From Ectobacillus antri (GTDB taxonomy: Bacteria; Bacillota; Bacilli; Bacillales; Bacillaceae_G): a DNA stretch of 64,000 nucleotides. The position numbers and the translations under genes are program-made. Below, piece by piece: positions 8,538-23,090 of this stretch. The notes beneath the pieces were generated by a model, which worked only from the letters and a program-made list of their open reading frames with translations, had not been told where the DNA came from and did no database searches. The stretch covers positions 1 to 64,000 of the forward strand of contig NZ_RIAV01000011.1 of the NCBI RefSeq assembly GCF_003852715.1, read 5' to 3'. Within the stretch, counting starts at the first letter, position 1. Each line of letters begins with the position of its first letter.

Positions 8538-8784
8538 AGTAAAAGTATTTGTCACATTAAGAGAGAGCGTTTTAGATCCACAAGGAGTAGCTGTTAAGGG
8601 CGCACTTCACAGCCTTTCTTTTGTAGAGGTGCAAGATGTTCGTATCGGCAAATACATGGAGCTTACCATTGACCGTACTGTATCTGATCTTGATGCAATG
8701 GTAAAAGAAATGTGTGAGAAGTTACTTGCGAATGTAGTAATCGAAGACTATCGCTACGAGGTTGAGGAGGTAGTTGCGCAGTGA
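8530..8784 (+). CDS. purS: FGAM synthase subunit PurS
   Basis: 84-aa small subunit of the three-part FGAM synthase of Gram-positive bacteria. It bridges PurQ and PurL and helps channel ammonia. The sequence shows the family core [12 protein letters not shown] and VRIGKYMEL. The ribosome site AGGGGGAA lies within purC. It overlaps purC by 8 nt and purQ by 4 nt. Confidence 0.96.
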   Translation: MFKVKVFVTLRESVLDPQGVAVKGALHSLSFVEVQDVRIGKYMELTIDRTVSDLDAMVKEMCEKLLANVVIEDYRYEVEEVVAQ

Positions 8785-9464
8785 AATTCGCCGTAATCGT
8801 TTTTCCGGGTTCAAACTGTGATGTTGATATGTATCATGCGATTAAAGATGAATTAGGTGCGGAAGTAGAATATGTTTGGCATGATACCAAAAGTTTAGAT
8901 GCATATGATGGCGTGTTATTGCCAGGTGGATTTTCATATGGTGACTATTTACGCTGCGGAGCCATTTCCCGATTTTCCAATGTTATGAATGCTGTAAAAG
9001 AAGCTGCTGAAGCAGGAAAGCCAGTTTTGGGTGTATGTAATGGCTTTCAGATTTTGCTAGAGGCAGGGCTGCTGCCAGGGGCATTGATGCGCAATAAAAA
9101 TTTGAAGTTTATGTGCCGGACGGTCGGCCTTTCTGTTGAAAACAACAAAACTATGTTTACTTCGCATTATGCGCAAGGTGAAATCATCAATATCCCGATT
9201 GCCCATGGTGAGGGTAATTACTACTGTGATGAAGAAACATTAAAAATGCTAGAAGAAAATAATCAAATCGTGTTCAGATATACAGACAATCCAAATGGAA
9301 GTGTTTCTGATATCGCGGGTATTACAAATGCACGTGGCAATGTACTTGGTATGATGCCGCATCCGGAGCGTGCTGTGGATGAGCTACTGGGAGGAGCCGA
9401 TGGCTTGAAGCTCTTTCTATCAATCTTAAAACACTGGAGGGAACACCATGCCGTTACTGCTTGA
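8781..9464 (+). CDS. purQ: FGAM synthase glutaminase subunit PurQ
   Basis: Class I glutamine amidotransferase that supplies ammonia to PurL. It starts with GTG in a GTGA overlap with purS and an upstream GAGGAGG-like site; 227 aa. The nucleophile is Cys86 in GVCNGFQ, and the His/Glu pair is in MMPHPERAV near the C-terminus. The oxyanion segment [10 protein letters not shown] is at 47-56. The end overlaps purL by 17 nt. Confidence 0.96.
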   Translation: MKFAVIVFPGSNCDVDMYHAIKDELGAEVEYVWHDTKSLDAYDGVLLPGGFSYGDYLRCGAISRFSNVMNAVKEAAEAGKPVLGVCNGFQILLEAGLLPGALMRNKNLKFMCRTVGLSVENNKTMFTSHYAQGEIINIPIAHGEGNYYCDEETLKMLEENNQIVFRYTDNPNGSVSDIAGITNARGNVLGMMPHPERAVDELLGGADGLKLFLSILKHWREHHAVTA

Positions 9465-11667
9465 GCCAAATCCAACACAAATCGAAGAGCAAAAAATTTA
9501 TGCTGAAATGGGTCTTTCTGACGAAGAATTCCAAATGATTAAAGATATTTTAGGCAGAACGCCAAATTATACAGAAACAGGATTATTTTCTGTCATGTGG
9601 TCAGAGCATTGTAGTTATAAAAACTCCAAGCCTGTTCTTCGTAAGTTCCCGACTACAGGTGAACGCGTCCTACAAGGACCAGGCGAAGGTGCAGGTATTG
9701 TTGATATCGGCGACAACCAAGCGGTGGTGTTTAAGATTGAAAGTCACAACCATCCATCCGCAATTGAGCCTTATCAAGGGGCAGCTACAGGCGTAGGCGG
9801 TATTATTCGTGATGTATTCTCCATGGGCGCGCGTCCTGTTGCACTATTAAACTCTTTGCGTTTCGGTGAGCTACAAACACCGCGCGTAAAGTACTTATTT
9901 GAAGAGGTTGTTGCAGGAATCGCAGGCTACGGCAACTGCATTGGCATTCCAACAGTAGGCGGCGAAGTGCAGTTTGACCCTTGCTATGAAGGAAATCCGC
10001 TTGTGAATGCGATGTGCGTTGGGTTAATTAACCATGAAGACATCAAAAAAGGGCAAGCGCACGGAGCGGGCAATACAGTGATGTATGTTGGCGCTTCTAC
10101 AGGACGTGATGGCATTCATGGCGCGACGTTCGCTTCGGAAGAATTATCTGAGGATTCCGAGTCTAAACGTCCTGCAGTACAGGTGGGAGATCCGTTTATG
10201 GAGAAGCTCCTTCTAGAAGCATGCCTTGAATTAGTAAAATCAGATGCTTTGGTCGGTATTCAAGATATGGGTGCAGCTGGCCTAACTTCTTCTTCAGCAG
10301 AAATGGCAAGTAAAGCTGGTATGGGAATTGAAATGCATCTAGATGATGTACCACAGCGTGAAGCTGGTATGACAGCGTATGAAATGATGCTTTCAGAATC
10401 TCAGGAGCGCATGCTGATTGTCGTGAAAAAAGGCCGTGAGCAAGAAATTAAGGACTTGTTCCAAAAATATGGTCTTGCGGCGGTTTCAATAGGTACAGTA
10501 ACAGAAGATAAAATGCTTCGTTTATTCCATAAAGGAGAGATGGTGGCGGAAGTACCGGTCGATGCTTTGGCTGAAGAGGCACCTGTTTATCATAAACCTT
10601 CTCAAGAGCCTGCTTATTTTGCGGAATTCCAAGCGATGGAAAATGATGTTCCGCAGGTTGACAATTATAATGAAACATTACTTGCTTTGCTAAAGCAGCC
10701 AACGATTGCAAGCAAGGAATGGGTATACGATCAATATGATCACCAAGTACGTACAAGCACAATCGTAACACCGGGATCAGATGCAGCAGTTGTACGTGTG
10801 CGTGGTACACAAAAGGCGCTTGCGATGACAACAGATTGTAACTCGCGCTATATCTATTTAGATCCAGAAACAGGTGGTAAAATCGCCGTAGCAGAAGCGG
10901 CTCGCAACATCGTATGTTCTGGCGCTGAACCGCTTGCGATTACAGATTGCTTAAACTACGGAAATCCAGAGAAGCCGGAAATCTTCTGGCAAATTGAAAA
11001 ATCTGTAGATGGTATGAGCGAGGCATGCCGTACATTATCCACACCGGTTATTGGTGGAAACGTATCTCTTTACAATGAGCGTAGCGGCGATGCAGTGTAT
11101 CCGACACCGACGGTAGGTATGGTTGGCCTTGTACATGATTTAACTCATGTTACGACACAAGATTTTAAAGAAAATGGTGACTTGATATATGTAATTGGTG
11201 AAACACAGCCGGAGTTTGGTGGCAGTGAGCTACAAAAGATGATGTACGGAAAAATCTTCGGTAAAGCACCTGCGATTGATTTAAAAGTAGAAGCGAAACG
11301 CCAAAAACAATTACTTGCAGCCATTCAAGCAGGTCTTGTGCAATCTGCGCATGATATCGCTGAAGGTGGTTTTGCGGTAGCGATTGCCGAGTCATTGATG
11401 GGAACAGCATTTGGTGCGGATGTAACGATAGAAGGAGAAGCTACAACTGCCTTGTTTGCAGAAACACAATCTCGTTTTATCGTATCCGTAAAGCCAGAAA
11501 ATCGTGCAGCCTTTGAGCAGGCTGTGGAAGCAACGTATATCGGTACAGTAACAGAAACAGGTAAACTCATCATTCGCGGTGCAGAAGAACTAATTCATGC
11601 TGATGTACAGGAGCTGAAAACCGCTTGGAAAGGGGCAATTCCATGCTTGCTGAACTCAAAGGCTTAA
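9448..11667 (+). CDS. purL: FGAM synthase subunit PurL
   Basis: ATP-dependent synthetase subunit converting FGAR to FGAM. At 739 aa it is the short Gram-positive form that needs PurS and PurQ in trans. Motifs include [12 protein letters not shown] (about 50-61), [13 protein letters not shown] (about 94) and [17 protein letters not shown]. The AIRS-like fold is duplicated, with a second half carrying VTTDCNSRY-type and GGNVSLYNE segments. It overlaps purQ upstream and purF downstream. Confidence 0.97.
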   Translation: MPLLLEPNPTQIEEQKIYAEMGLSDEEFQMIKDILGRTPNYTETGLFSVMWSEHCSYKNSKPVLRKFPTTGERVLQGPGEGAGIVDIGDNQAVVFKIESHNHPSAIEPYQGAATGVGGIIRDVFSMGARPVALLNSLRFGELQTPRVKYLFEEVVAGIAGYGNCIGIPTVGGEVQFDPCYEGNPLVNAMCVGLINHEDIKKGQAHGAGNTVMYVGASTGRDGIHGATFASEELSEDSESKRPAVQVGDPFMEKLLLEACLELVKSDALVGIQDMGAAGLTSSSAEMASKAGMGIEMHLDDVPQREAGMTAYEMMLSESQERMLIVVKKGREQEIKDLFQKYGLAAVSIGTVTEDKMLRLFHKGEMVAEVPVDALAEEAPVYHKPSQEPAYFAEFQAMENDVPQVDNYNETLLALLKQPTIASKEWVYDQYDHQVRTSTIVTPGSDAAVVRVRGTQKALAMTTDCNSRYIYLDPETGGKIAVAEAARNIVCSGAEPLAITDCLNYGNPEKPEIFWQIEKSVDGMSEACRTLSTPVIGGNVSLYNERSGDAVYPTPTVGMVGLVHDLTHVTTQDFKENGDLIYVIGETQPEFGGSELQKMMYGKIFGKAPAIDLKVEAKRQKQLLAAIQAGLVQSAHDIAEGGFAVAIAESLMGTAFGADVTIEGEATTALFAETQSRFIVSVKPENRAAFEQAVEATYIGTVTETGKLIIRGAEELIHADVQELKTAWKGAIPCLLNSKA

Positions 11668-13049
11668 ATGAAGAGTGCGGTGTTTTTGGGATTTGGGGGC
11701 ATGAAAATGCAGCGCAAATTACGTACTACGGCTTGCACAGCCTTCAGCACAGAGGCCAGGAAGGTGCAGGAATCGTTGTAAACGATGGCACTAGCTTAAC
11801 CGGACATAAAGGGCTTGGCCTAATTACAGAAGTTTTCTCACATGGTGAGCTTGATAAATTAAAAGGAAAAGCGGCAATTGGGCATGTAAGATATGCAACT
11901 GCGGGCGGGGGCGGCTATGAGAATGTGCAGCCGCTTCTCTTCCATTCGCAAACAGGTAGTCTAGCACTTGCGCACAATGGCAACCTGGTGAATGCAAATC
12001 GCTTAAAATATGAACTTGAGATGCAGGGTAGTATTTTTCAAACAACGTCTGATACAGAAGTATTAGCGCATCTGCTTCGTCGTCACAATGAATTTCCTCT
12101 TATCGATCGAGTGAAAGTCGCATTAAACAAAATTCAAGGGGCATTTGCCTTTTTAATGATGACAGAAACACAGCTTTTGGTTGCGCTTGATCCAAACGGC
12201 TTCCGTCCTTTAGCAATCGGTATGCTTGACGGGGCATATGTAGTCGCTTCTGAAACATGTGCGTTTGATATTGTGGGGGCGACGTATATTCGTGATGTGG
12301 AGCCGGGCGAGCTTCTCATTATTTCTGACGAGGGTATAGAATCAAGAGTGTTCACAACAGAAACAAAGCATGCAATCTGCAGTATGGAGTACGTGTATTT
12401 TTCTAGACCAGACAGCAATATTGACGGTATCAATGTTCATGCGGCTCGTAAAAATATGGGTAAACTGCTTGCAAAAGAAGCGCCAGTCGAAGCGGACGTC
12501 GTAACAGGGGTACCGGATTCCAGTATTTCAGCAGCAATCGGATTTGCAGAGGCATCAGGTATTCCGTATGAGCTTGGTTTAATTAAAAACCGCTATGTAG
12601 GGCGTACGTTTATTCAACCATCGCAAGAATTACGTGAACGTGGTGTAAAGATGAAGCTCTCTCCTGTTCGCGGTATTGTAGAAGGTAAGCGCGTAGTTAT
12701 GATTGATGATTCCATTGTGCGCGGCACAACGAGTAGAAGGATCGTACAAATGTTGCGTGATGCCGGCGCGACAGAGGTGCATGTGCGCATTGCAGCACCG
12801 CCGATTGTCAATCCATGCTACTACGGTATTGACACATCCACAAGAGAAGAATTGATTGCATCCAAGCATAGCATAGAAGAAATGAGAGTACTCATTGGCG
12901 CGGATTCTTTATCATTTTTAAGTGAAGAAGGTCTTGTTGATGCAGTAGGACGCAAGCGCGGCGAATGCGGCGGACAATGTATGGCTTGCTTTAACGGACA
13001 ATATCCAACACCGATTTACGGTGAAGAGCTGATACATCAGCGTAATTAA
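11643..13049 (+). CDS. purF: amidophosphoribosyltransferase, PurF
   Basis: First committed step: PRPP plus glutamine gives phosphoribosylamine. The ATG at 11643 gives the propeptide [11 protein letters not shown] followed by the N-terminal nucleophile Cys12 ([10 protein letters not shown]), as in the processed Bacillus enzyme; 468 aa. The ribosome site GGAAAGGGG supports it over an upstream in-frame codon. The PRPP loop [14 protein letters not shown] is near residue 355. C-terminal cysteines (CGGQCMACF) and an upstream Cys fit the Fe-S cluster of the Bacillus type, whose loss triggers degradation. Confidence 0.96.
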   Translation: MLAELKGLNEECGVFGIWGHENAAQITYYGLHSLQHRGQEGAGIVVNDGTSLTGHKGLGLITEVFSHGELDKLKGKAAIGHVRYATAGGGGYENVQPLLFHSQTGSLALAHNGNLVNANRLKYELEMQGSIFQTTSDTEVLAHLLRRHNEFPLIDRVKVALNKIQGAFAFLMMTETQLLVALDPNGFRPLAIGMLDGAYVVASETCAFDIVGATYIRDVEPGELLIISDEGIESRVFTTETKHAICSMEYVYFSRPDSNIDGINVHAARKNMGKLLAKEAPVEADVVTGVPDSSISAAIGFAEASGIPYELGLIKNRYVGRTFIQPSQELRERGVKMKLSPVRGIVEGKRVVMIDDSIVRGTTSRRIVQMLRDAGATEVHVRIAAPPIVNPCYYGIDTSTREELIASKHSIEEMRVLIGADSLSFLSEEGLVDAVGRKRGECGGQCMACFNGQYPTPIYGEELIHQRN

Positions 13050-13091
13050 TCATGCAATTATTAGAAGTGGTTTCAAAAGGAGGCGTACACG

Positions 13092-14132
13092 GTGGCACAT
13101 TCTTATAAAGAAGCAGGAGTCGATATTGAAGCGGGATATGAAGCGGTGACGCGCATGAAAAAACATGTTCAAAAAACGACTCGTCCTGAGGTTTTGGGCG
13201 GCTTAGGCGGATTTGGCGGCATGTTTGATATCTCGAAATTCGGTATGCAGGAGCCTGTTTTAATTTCCGGTACAGATGGTGTAGGGACAAAGCTGATGTT
13301 GGCGTTTATGATGGATAAGCATGATACAATCGGAATCGATGCGGTAGCCATGTGTGTAAACGATATTGTGGTCCAGGGAGCAGAACCACTGTTTTTCCTA
13401 GATTATATCGCTTGTGGTAAAGCAGATCCTGCTCGGATTGAAAGTATTGTAAAAGGAGTGGCAGAAGGCTGTTTACAAGCCGGCTGCTCCTTAATTGGCG
13501 GTGAAACTGCAGAAATGCCAGGGATGTATGCCGAAAATGAATATGACCTAGCTGGATTTACAGTTGGAATTGCGGATAAGCAAAAGCTCATCACAGGGCA
13601 AGGCATCGAAGCTGGAGATGTATTAATTGGTCTGTCTTCAAGCGGTATTCACAGCAATGGCTACTCGCTTGTGCGAAAAGTGCTACTAGAACAAGGACAA
13701 TTGTCTCTACATGAAACATACGGAAATTTGGAGATGACGCTTGGAGAAGAATTGCTTCGTCCGACGCGTATTTATGTGAAACCAATCCTAGCGGCATTGA
13801 AGCATTTTCCTATTAAAGGAATGGCACATATTACAGGCGGCGGCTTTATTGAAAACATTCCTCGTATGCTGCCAGAAGGAATCGGTGCAGAGATTGACTA
13901 CGGCTCTTGGCCTATTCCGCCAATTTTTGATTTGCTACAAGAAACGGGCGGTCTGAATCGAAATGAAATGTTTAATATTTTTAATATGGGAATTGGTATG
14001 GTGCTTGCGGTGTCGGAATCAGAGTTTGTAGGTGTAATTAAATTGCTAGAGGCACAAGGAGAAAAGGCATATATTATCGGTAGAGCGGTTGCAGGAGAAG
14101 GTGTAACGTTTGGCGGAGGAGCAGTCGTATGA
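13092..14132 (+). CDS. purM: phosphoribosylformylglycinamidine cyclo-ligase, PurM
   Basis: Closes FGAM to AIR with ATP. The start is GTG ([19 protein letters not shown]) behind the strong site AAAGGAGGCG; 346 aa. The ATP-binding segment [14 protein letters not shown] is near residue 57, and [11 protein letters not shown] near 136 is the family signature. It is separated from purF by 42 nt and overlaps purN as ATGA. Confidence 0.97.
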   Translation: MAHSYKEAGVDIEAGYEAVTRMKKHVQKTTRPEVLGGLGGFGGMFDISKFGMQEPVLISGTDGVGTKLMLAFMMDKHDTIGIDAVAMCVNDIVVQGAEPLFFLDYIACGKADPARIESIVKGVAEGCLQAGCSLIGGETAEMPGMYAENEYDLAGFTVGIADKQKLITGQGIEAGDVLIGLSSSGIHSNGYSLVRKVLLEQGQLSLHETYGNLEMTLGEELLRPTRIYVKPILAALKHFPIKGMAHITGGGFIENIPRMLPEGIGAEIDYGSWPIPPIFDLLQETGGLNRNEMFNIFNMGIGMVLAVSESEFVGVIKLLEAQGEKAYIIGRAVAGEGVTFGGGAVV

Positions 14133-14704
14133 AAATAGCGGTATTCGCGTCGGGGAACGGCTCCAATTTTCAAGCGATGATAGATGCGATGGAGAACGGT
14201 GCGCTATCAGTGGAAATTGGTCTGCTCGTTTGTGATAAACCAGGAGCGATGGCCATTGAGCGAGCAAAAGCGCATAGTATTCCGACTTTTGTATTTGCAG
14301 CTAAAAGCTATGCTTCTAAAGAGGCTTTTGAAACAGATATTTTGGAGCAGTTGCGTGCTCATCAGATAGAATGGATTTTCCTCGCTGGTTATATGCGTTT
14401 GATTGGTACAGTTTTGCTGGAGGCGTATAAAGGTCGTATTGTAAACATTCATCCGTCGCTATTACCTGCTTTTCCAGGCAAAGATGCGGTAGGTCAGGCT
14501 TTGGAGGCTGGGGTAAAAGAGACTGGCGTGACAATCCACTTTGTTGATGAAGGTATGGACACTGGGCCTGTAATTGCACAAGCACCAGTGCCAATTGAAC
14601 CGAGTGATACGCATAAAAGTCTGCATCAAAAAATTCAAGCTCTGGAACATACCTTGTACATCCAGACCATTCAAACTTTAGTAACAGGAGTGAAATTGTC
14701 ATGA
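14129..14704 (+). CDS. purN: phosphoribosylglycinamide formyltransferase, PurN
   Basis: Transfers formyl from 10-formyl-THF to GAR. It is 191 aa, with the N-terminal GAR site [12 protein letters not shown], the catalytic core [15 protein letters not shown] (Asn and His near 107-109) and the Asp in [13 protein letters not shown]. It overlaps purM and purH by 4 nt each. The window also encodes PurU, which shares this formyltransferase fold but releases formate. Confidence 0.96.
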   Translation: MKIAVFASGNGSNFQAMIDAMENGALSVEIGLLVCDKPGAMAIERAKAHSIPTFVFAAKSYASKEAFETDILEQLRAHQIEWIFLAGYMRLIGTVLLEAYKGRIVNIHPSLLPAFPGKDAVGQALEAGVKETGVTIHFVDEGMDTGPVIAQAPVPIEPSDTHKSLHQKIQALEHTLYIQTIQTLVTGVKLS

Positions 14705-16233
14705 AAAAGCGCGCGTTAGTAAGTGTATCTGATAAAACGGGCATTGTTGAATTCGTTAAAGGGTTAATAGAAGCAGGTGTTGAGGTTATTTCTACAGGAG
14801 GTACGAAAAAGCTCCTGCAAGAAAATGGCTTGAACGTAATCGGTATTTCTGAAGTAACGGGATTTCCTGAAATTATGGATGGACGCGTTAAAACGCTTCA
14901 TCCGAACATTCATGGCGGCTTGCTTGCAGTTCGTGACAACGAAACGCATGTGGCGCAAATGAATGAGCTTGGTATTCAGCCAATCGACTTTGTGGTAGTT
15001 AACTTATATCCCTTTAAACAAACAATTGCAAAGCAAGATGTAACATTTGAGGATGCAATTGAAAACATTGATATCGGTGGCCCAACAATGATTCGTTCCG
15101 CTGCGAAAAATCATGAATATGTTGCTGTCATCGTAGACCCTACCGATTATTCAGCAGTTCTTACAGAATTAAAGGAAAACGGCGATGTATCTAAGGAAGC
15201 AAAGCGTAAGTTAGCGGCAAAAGTGTTCCGTCATACGGCTGCATACGATGCTTTAATCTCTGAATACTTAACAAAGCAAACAGGGGAAGAAAGTCCTGAG
15301 ACGATTACAGTTACTTTTGAGAAAAAGCAAGATTTGCGTTACGGTGAAAATCCGCATCAAAAAGCGACTTTCTATAAAAGTCCATTCGTAGCTGCTTCCT
15401 CGATTGCGTATGCAAAGCAGCTGCATGGTAAAGAATTGTCGTACAATAATATTAATGATGCCGATGCTGCGCTTAGCATTGTAAAGGAATTCGAACAGCC
15501 AGCTGTTGTGGCAATTAAACATATGAACCCATGCGGCGTTGGAATCGGTGCTGATATCCATGAGGCGTACCAACGTGCGTACGAAGCTGATCCGGTTTCT
15601 ATTTTTGGAGGTATTGTGGCGGCGAATCGTGAGATTGATAAAGTGACAGCGGAAAAATTGCATGAGATTTTCTTAGAAATTATCATTGCGCCTTCCTTCT
15701 CACAAGAAGCTCTGGATATCTTACAAAGCAAGAAAAATCTTCGTCTATTAACGGTAGATATTGCGAAAGAGCAGGCAGCTAATAAAATGACGTCTGTACA
15801 AGGCGGCTTACTTGTCCAAGAAGAGGATACTTTGTCATTGGAGGATGCAAATATCACAATTCCGACAAAGCGTCAGCCTACGGAACAAGAATGGGAAGAT
15901 CTAAAGCTTGGCTGGAAAGTTGTAAAGCATGTGAAATCAAATGCCATCGTGCTTACGAAGGACCATATGACGATTGGCGTTGGGGCAGGTCAGATGAACC
16001 GTGTTGGTGCGGCTAATATTGCAATCGCACAAGCAGGGGAAAAAGCAATGGGGGCATCTCTTGCATCTGATGCGTTCTTCCCAATGGATGATACAGTAGA
16101 AGCGGCGGCGAAGGCTGGCGTAACGGCAATCATTCAGCCTGGTGGCTCTATTCGCGATGAGGATTCTATTAAAAAGGCGGATGAATACGGAATCGCAATG
16201 GTATTTACAGGTGTTCGTCACTTTAAACACTAA
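14701..16233 (+). CDS. purH: bifunctional AICAR transformylase / IMP cyclohydrolase, PurH
   Basis: Catalyses the last two steps to IMP. It is 510 aa: the N-terminal cyclohydrolase (MGS-like, residues 1-190, with [13 protein letters not shown] and [13 protein letters not shown]) and the C-terminal formyltransferase (about 200-510, with [10 protein letters not shown] carrying the catalytic Lys-His and SDAFFPMDD). It starts in the ATGA overlap with purN. Confidence 0.97.
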   Translation: MKKRALVSVSDKTGIVEFVKGLIEAGVEVISTGGTKKLLQENGLNVIGISEVTGFPEIMDGRVKTLHPNIHGGLLAVRDNETHVAQMNELGIQPIDFVVVNLYPFKQTIAKQDVTFEDAIENIDIGGPTMIRSAAKNHEYVAVIVDPTDYSAVLTELKENGDVSKEAKRKLAAKVFRHTAAYDALISEYLTKQTGEESPETITVTFEKKQDLRYGENPHQKATFYKSPFVAASSIAYAKQLHGKELSYNNINDADAALSIVKEFEQPAVVAIKHMNPCGVGIGADIHEAYQRAYEADPVSIFGGIVAANREIDKVTAEKLHEIFLEIIIAPSFSQEALDILQSKKNLRLLTVDIAKEQAANKMTSVQGGLLVQEEDTLSLEDANITIPTKRQPTEQEWEDLKLGWKVVKHVKSNAIVLTKDHMTIGVGAGQMNRVGAANIAIAQAGEKAMGASLASDAFFPMDDTVEAAAKAGVTAIIQPGGSIRDEDSIKKADEYGIAMVFTGVRHFKH

Positions 16234-17508
<1,275 letters not shown>

Positions 17509-17512
17509 GAAA

Positions 17513-17541
17513 ACAGCCGGTGCTATTGTAGCACCGGCTGT
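17513..17541. terminator. strong hairpin at the end of the pur operon
   Basis: A 13-bp perfect stem (17513-17525 with 17529-17541, loop TTG). On the plus strand no T-run follows; on the minus strand GTTTTCTTAT follows. It is therefore a good terminator for the convergent DUF2892 gene and a U-less hairpin for purD. Confidence 0.7.
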
Positions 17542-17609
17542 TGGTGTGTGGTAGAAAGGAAATTCAGTCGTTGCAGTGTTGACAAGAAAATGCGTTTTCT
17601 CTTCCGAAT

Positions 17610-17984
17610 TCAGAATGATTTCGTACCCAAAATCGCTTCGGCTATATCAGCCTCAATTTCCTTGTCTGAAGCACTATAAGCTTCTTTATCATGATGTGAA
17701 GGCTCATCATGATGCGCTTTATGTGCCTCTTGTTTATTAGAATGTCCCTTTTTCATAAAGCTCATCATAGGTAAATTCATGTATTTGTTAAGTTTAAATG
17801 CTTCTGTAATCGGACAGAAACGAACTATACCCTCGGCAACCTTCATCGCCCCTAATACAACAGAAAGCTTTGCGGAAAAGCACCAAGGTTTACGCGTTAA
17901 CTTAATAGCGGCAAAGGTAACCATTGTCAATCCCGCTGTAATGCGGATTAACGCATTTAACGTGCCGATGTTTGGTTTGAACAC
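17610..17984 (-). CDS. DUF2892 family membrane protein with His-rich tail
   Basis: With a GTG start at 17984 (AAGGAG site 9 nt upstream) it is 124 aa and begins MFKPNIGTLNALIRI, the usual N-terminus of DUF2892 proteins. An in-frame ATG at 18023 has its GAGG directly abutting and is less likely. Two hydrophobic segments (about 10-30 and 40-58, ending in FCPITEAF) match the family core. The C-terminal half is unusual: polar and rich in His (KAHHDEPSHHDKE), suggesting metal binding by inference. The function of the family is not known. Confidence 0.75.
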   Translation of the reverse strand: MFKPNIGTLNALIRITAGLTMVTFAAIKLTRKPWCFSAKLSVVLGAMKVAEGIVRFCPITEAFKLNKYMNLPMMSFMKKGHSNKQEAHKAHHDEPSHHDKEAYSASDKEIEADIAEAILGTKSF

Positions 17985-18130
17985 GAGAAACAGCTCCTTT
18001 TCCTTACGGTTGAAGTAAATCATCTACCTCGTATCTTATTGTGTGTCACCTCCAGAGCACTATACAATCCAACATTTAGGACAAACTATATAAGGTCAGA
18101 TTAGCGGTTCGTTAATTCATGAAACTTTGT

Positions 18131-18136
18131 TATAAT
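18131..18136 (+). promoter_or_regulatory. -10 box of the pcrB-pcrA-ligA-camS operon
   Basis: A perfect TATAAT lies 35 nt before the pcrB start. The -35 is poor (TTCGTT at 18108-18113, 17-bp spacing). Confidence 0.5.
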
Positions 18137-18170
18137 GAAATGATGCATAAAGCAGGAAAGAGGTGTTCTT

Positions 18171-18860
18171 ATGTACGACATAAAACAATGGAAGCATGTA
18201 TTTAAGTTAGACCCGAATAAAGAGATAAGTGAAGAAGATCTTGAAAAAATTTGCGAATCGGGAACAGATGCAATCCTTGTAGGTGGTAGTGACGGTGTAA
18301 CCTTGGATAATGTATTATTCATGCTATCAAGCATTCGCAGATATACAGTACCTTGCGTACTCGAGGTATCATCTTTAGAGGCAGTAACACCCGGTTTTGA
18401 CTACTATTATATTCCTTCCGTTTTAAACAGTCGTAATCCGCAGTGGATTACTGGTTTACAATACGAAGCATTAAAGGAATTCGGCGATATTATGAACTGG
18501 GACGAGATTTTTATGGAGGGATATTGTGTTCTAAATCCAGATTCCAAAGTCGCGGCGTTAACAGAAGCGAATTGTGCGTTAAATCATGATGAAGTGATTG
18601 CTTATGCACGCCTAGCGGACAAGTTGTTGCGCTTACCAATTTTCTATTTGGAGTACAGTGGTACATATGGAGATCCGGAGCTTGTAAAAAAAGTAAAACG
18701 CGAGCTAGAATCCGCTCATTTATACTACGGCGGAGGCATCTCGACAAAGGAACAGGCTGCAGAGATGGCCCAGTATGCAGATACGGTTGTAGTCGGCAAT
18801 CTAATTTATACAGATGTAAAAGAGGCTTTGCGTACAGTGCAAGCGGTGAAAGGGGAGTGA
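18171..18860 (+). CDS. pcrB: heptaprenylglyceryl phosphate synthase, PcrB
   Basis: TIM-barrel prenyltransferase that attaches heptaprenyl diphosphate to glycerol-1-phosphate in Bacillus, the bacterial relative of archaeal GGGP synthase. It is 229 aa. Visible motifs: VGGSDGVT near residue 37, [14 protein letters not shown] near 83, [10 protein letters not shown] near 160 and the phosphate-binding YYGGGIS near 184. The ribosome site AAAGAGGTG is good. It heads the conserved pcrB-pcrA-ligA-camS cluster with a 4-nt gap to pcrA. Confidence 0.94.
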   Translation: MYDIKQWKHVFKLDPNKEISEEDLEKICESGTDAILVGGSDGVTLDNVLFMLSSIRRYTVPCVLEVSSLEAVTPGFDYYYIPSVLNSRNPQWITGLQYEALKEFGDIMNWDEIFMEGYCVLNPDSKVAALTEANCALNHDEVIAYARLADKLLRLPIFYLEYSGTYGDPELVKKVKRELESAHLYYGGGISTKEQAAEMAQYADTVVVGNLIYTDVKEALRTVQAVKGE

Positions 18861-18864
18861 CAAC

Positions 18865-21063
18865 ATGAGCGGATTGCAATTATTAACGGGCTTAAATCCC
18901 GAGCAGCAAGCTGCGGTCAGAACAACAAGCGGTCCCCTGCTAATTATGGCAGGTGCGGGCAGTGGTAAAACAAGAGTATTGACGCACCGTATTGCTTATT
19001 TGCTACAGGAAAAAGGTATAGCACCATGGAACATACTCGCCATCACCTTTACAAACAAGGCAGCGCGCGAGATGAGAGAGCGTATTGATAAATTGGTTGG
19101 TCCGGAAGCAAATGATATTTGGATTTCAACCTTCCACTCCATGTGTGTTCGGATTTTGCGCCGCGACATCGATCGCATTGGCATTAGCAGGAATTTCACC
19201 ATTTTAGATGATAGCGATCAAATGTCAGTTGTCAAAAACATTTTAAAGGATCGCAACGTTGATCCGAAAAAGTTTGAACCACGCGCTTTATTAGGTGCAA
19301 TCAGTAGTGCTAAAAACGAACTGATTACCCCGGAGCAATATACAAAAGAAGCATCTCCCGACCCGTACGAAAAAATGGTTAGTGATGTGTATACGGAATA
19401 TCAAAAGCGTCTTCGCAAAAACAATGCTTTGGACTTTGATGATTTAATCATGACAACCATCCACTTGTTTGAGCGCGTACCGGAAGTGTTGGAATTTTAT
19501 CAGCGGAAGTTTCAGTACATACACGTCGATGAGTACCAAGACACAAACCGTGCGCAATATTTACTCGTGAAAATGATAGCTGCACGTTTTCAAAATTTGT
19601 GTGTTGTGGGTGATTCGGATCAGTCTATTTATCGTTGGCGCGGTGCGGATATTACAAATATTTTGTCGTTTGAGAAAGACTATCCGAACGCAACCGTAAT
19701 TATGCTAGAGCAGAATTATCGTTCTACCAAAAATATTCTACAGGCTGCTAATACAGTAATTAATAATAATGTAAATCGCAAGCCCAAGAATTTATGGACG
19801 GATAATGAACAAGGATCTCCAATTTCCTACTATCGTGCGGTAACGGAGCAGGATGAGGCGTACTTTGTTGCGAAAAAAATTCGCGACGATATCCAAAATG
19901 GCAAACGCAGCTATAAGGATTTTGCGGTGTTATATCGCACTAATGCTCAGTCTCGTGTGGTGGAGGAGGTTTTCTTAAAATCTAATATTCCGTATAAAAT
20001 CGTCGGTGGTATTAAGTTCTATGACCGCAAAGAAATTAAAGACATCCTAGCCTACTTACGCTTAATTGCAAACCCACAGGACGAGATTAGCTTCTCTCGT
20101 ATCATTAATGTACCGAAGCGCGGTATTGGCGCATCCTCCATCGATAAAATCATCAACTACGGAACGGTGAATGACCTGCCTTTAAGCGATGTACTAGAGC
20201 AAATTGATTTTGTCGGACTGAGTTCCAAAATTACGAAGGCTGTCGGAGAATTTCATCGTCATATGAAGAGCTGGGTACAGCAGCAGGAATATTTGTCTGT
20301 AACGGAATTGGTGGAAGAAGTGCTAGAGAAAACAGGGTACCGTGATATGCTCAAAAACGAGCGTTCTTTAGAAGCACAGGCGCGTCTTGAAAACTTAGAA
20401 GAGTTTTTATCGGTTACACAAAACTTTGAAGCACAAAGCGAAGACAAAAGCTTAGTCGCGTTTTTAACGGATTTGGCGCTCGTAGCGGATATTGACCGCG
20501 TTGATGAAGAGCCAGGCAGTCAAGAAGAAGTAATTTTAATGACCATGCACTCAGCAAAAGGGCTGGAGTTTCCAGTTGTGTTTATTGTTGGTATGGAGGA
20601 GGGAATCTTCCCTCACTTGCGTTCCTTAATGGACGAAAATGAAATGGAAGAAGAGCGTCGCTTGGCTTATGTGGGCGTGACGCGAGCCGAACAAGAGCTG
20701 TATATCACAAATGCCCAAATGAGGACGCTTTATGGTAGAACGAGTATGAATCCAGAATCCCGTTTTATAGGCGAGATTCCACAAGAACTCATACAGCCAC
20801 TTCATAATGTGCCGCAAAAAAGAAAGACAACGCCGACCGCAGCGCCTCGGATGCACCCTGTACAGCAACCGACATTGCAGTCAACAGGCGGAGAGCAGCA
20901 TGGCTGGCGTGTAGGTGACAAAGCGGCACATAATAAATGGGGAACAGGTACAGTTGTGAGTGTAAAGGGCGCTGGAGATAATATGGAGCTTGATATTGCC
21001 TTCCCAAGTCCAACAGGTATTAAACGATTGCTGGCCAAGTTTGCCCCAATTACAAAGGTGTAG
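18865..21063 (+). CDS. pcrA: ATP-dependent DNA helicase PcrA
   Basis: SF1A 3'-5' helicase of the UvrD/Rep group, essential in Bacillus for repair and clearing RecA and transcription conflicts. It is 732 aa. Walker A AGAGSGKT is at 29-36, motif Ia [11 protein letters not shown] near 61, motif II DEYQDTN near 223, motif [17 protein letters not shown] near 247, motif [15 protein letters not shown] near 565 and motif [13 protein letters not shown] near 607. The C-terminal Tudor-like tail ([19 protein letters not shown]) that contacts RNA polymerase is present. Confidence 0.96.
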   Translation: MSGLQLLTGLNPEQQAAVRTTSGPLLIMAGAGSGKTRVLTHRIAYLLQEKGIAPWNILAITFTNKAAREMRERIDKLVGPEANDIWISTFHSMCVRILRRDIDRIGISRNFTILDDSDQMSVVKNILKDRNVDPKKFEPRALLGAISSAKNELITPEQYTKEASPDPYEKMVSDVYTEYQKRLRKNNALDFDDLIMTTIHLFERVPEVLEFYQRKFQYIHVDEYQDTNRAQYLLVKMIAARFQNLCVVGDSDQSIYRWRGADITNILSFEKDYPNATVIMLEQNYRSTKNILQAANTVINNNVNRKPKNLWTDNEQGSPISYYRAVTEQDEAYFVAKKIRDDIQNGKRSYKDFAVLYRTNAQSRVVEEVFLKSNIPYKIVGGIKFYDRKEIKDILAYLRLIANPQDEISFSRIINVPKRGIGASSIDKIINYGTVNDLPLSDVLEQIDFVGLSSKITKAVGEFHRHMKSWVQQQEYLSVTELVEEVLEKTGYRDMLKNERSLEAQARLENLEEFLSVTQNFEAQSEDKSLVAFLTDLALVADIDRVDEEPGSQEEVILMTMHSAKGLEFPVVFIVGMEEGIFPHLRSLMDENEMEEERRLAYVGVTRAEQELYITNAQMRTLYGRTSMNPESRFIGEIPQELIQPLHNVPQKRKTTPTAAPRMHPVQQPTLQSTGGEQHGWRVGDKAAHNKWGTGTVVSVKGAGDNMELDIAFPSPTGIKRLLAKFAPITKV

Positions 21064-23079
<2,016 letters not shown>

Positions 23080-23090
23080 GAGGTGTGAAT

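Noticed and set aside
14316-14744. 142-codon frame antisense to purN
   Set aside because: Overlaps a well-defined pur gene; no ribosome site.
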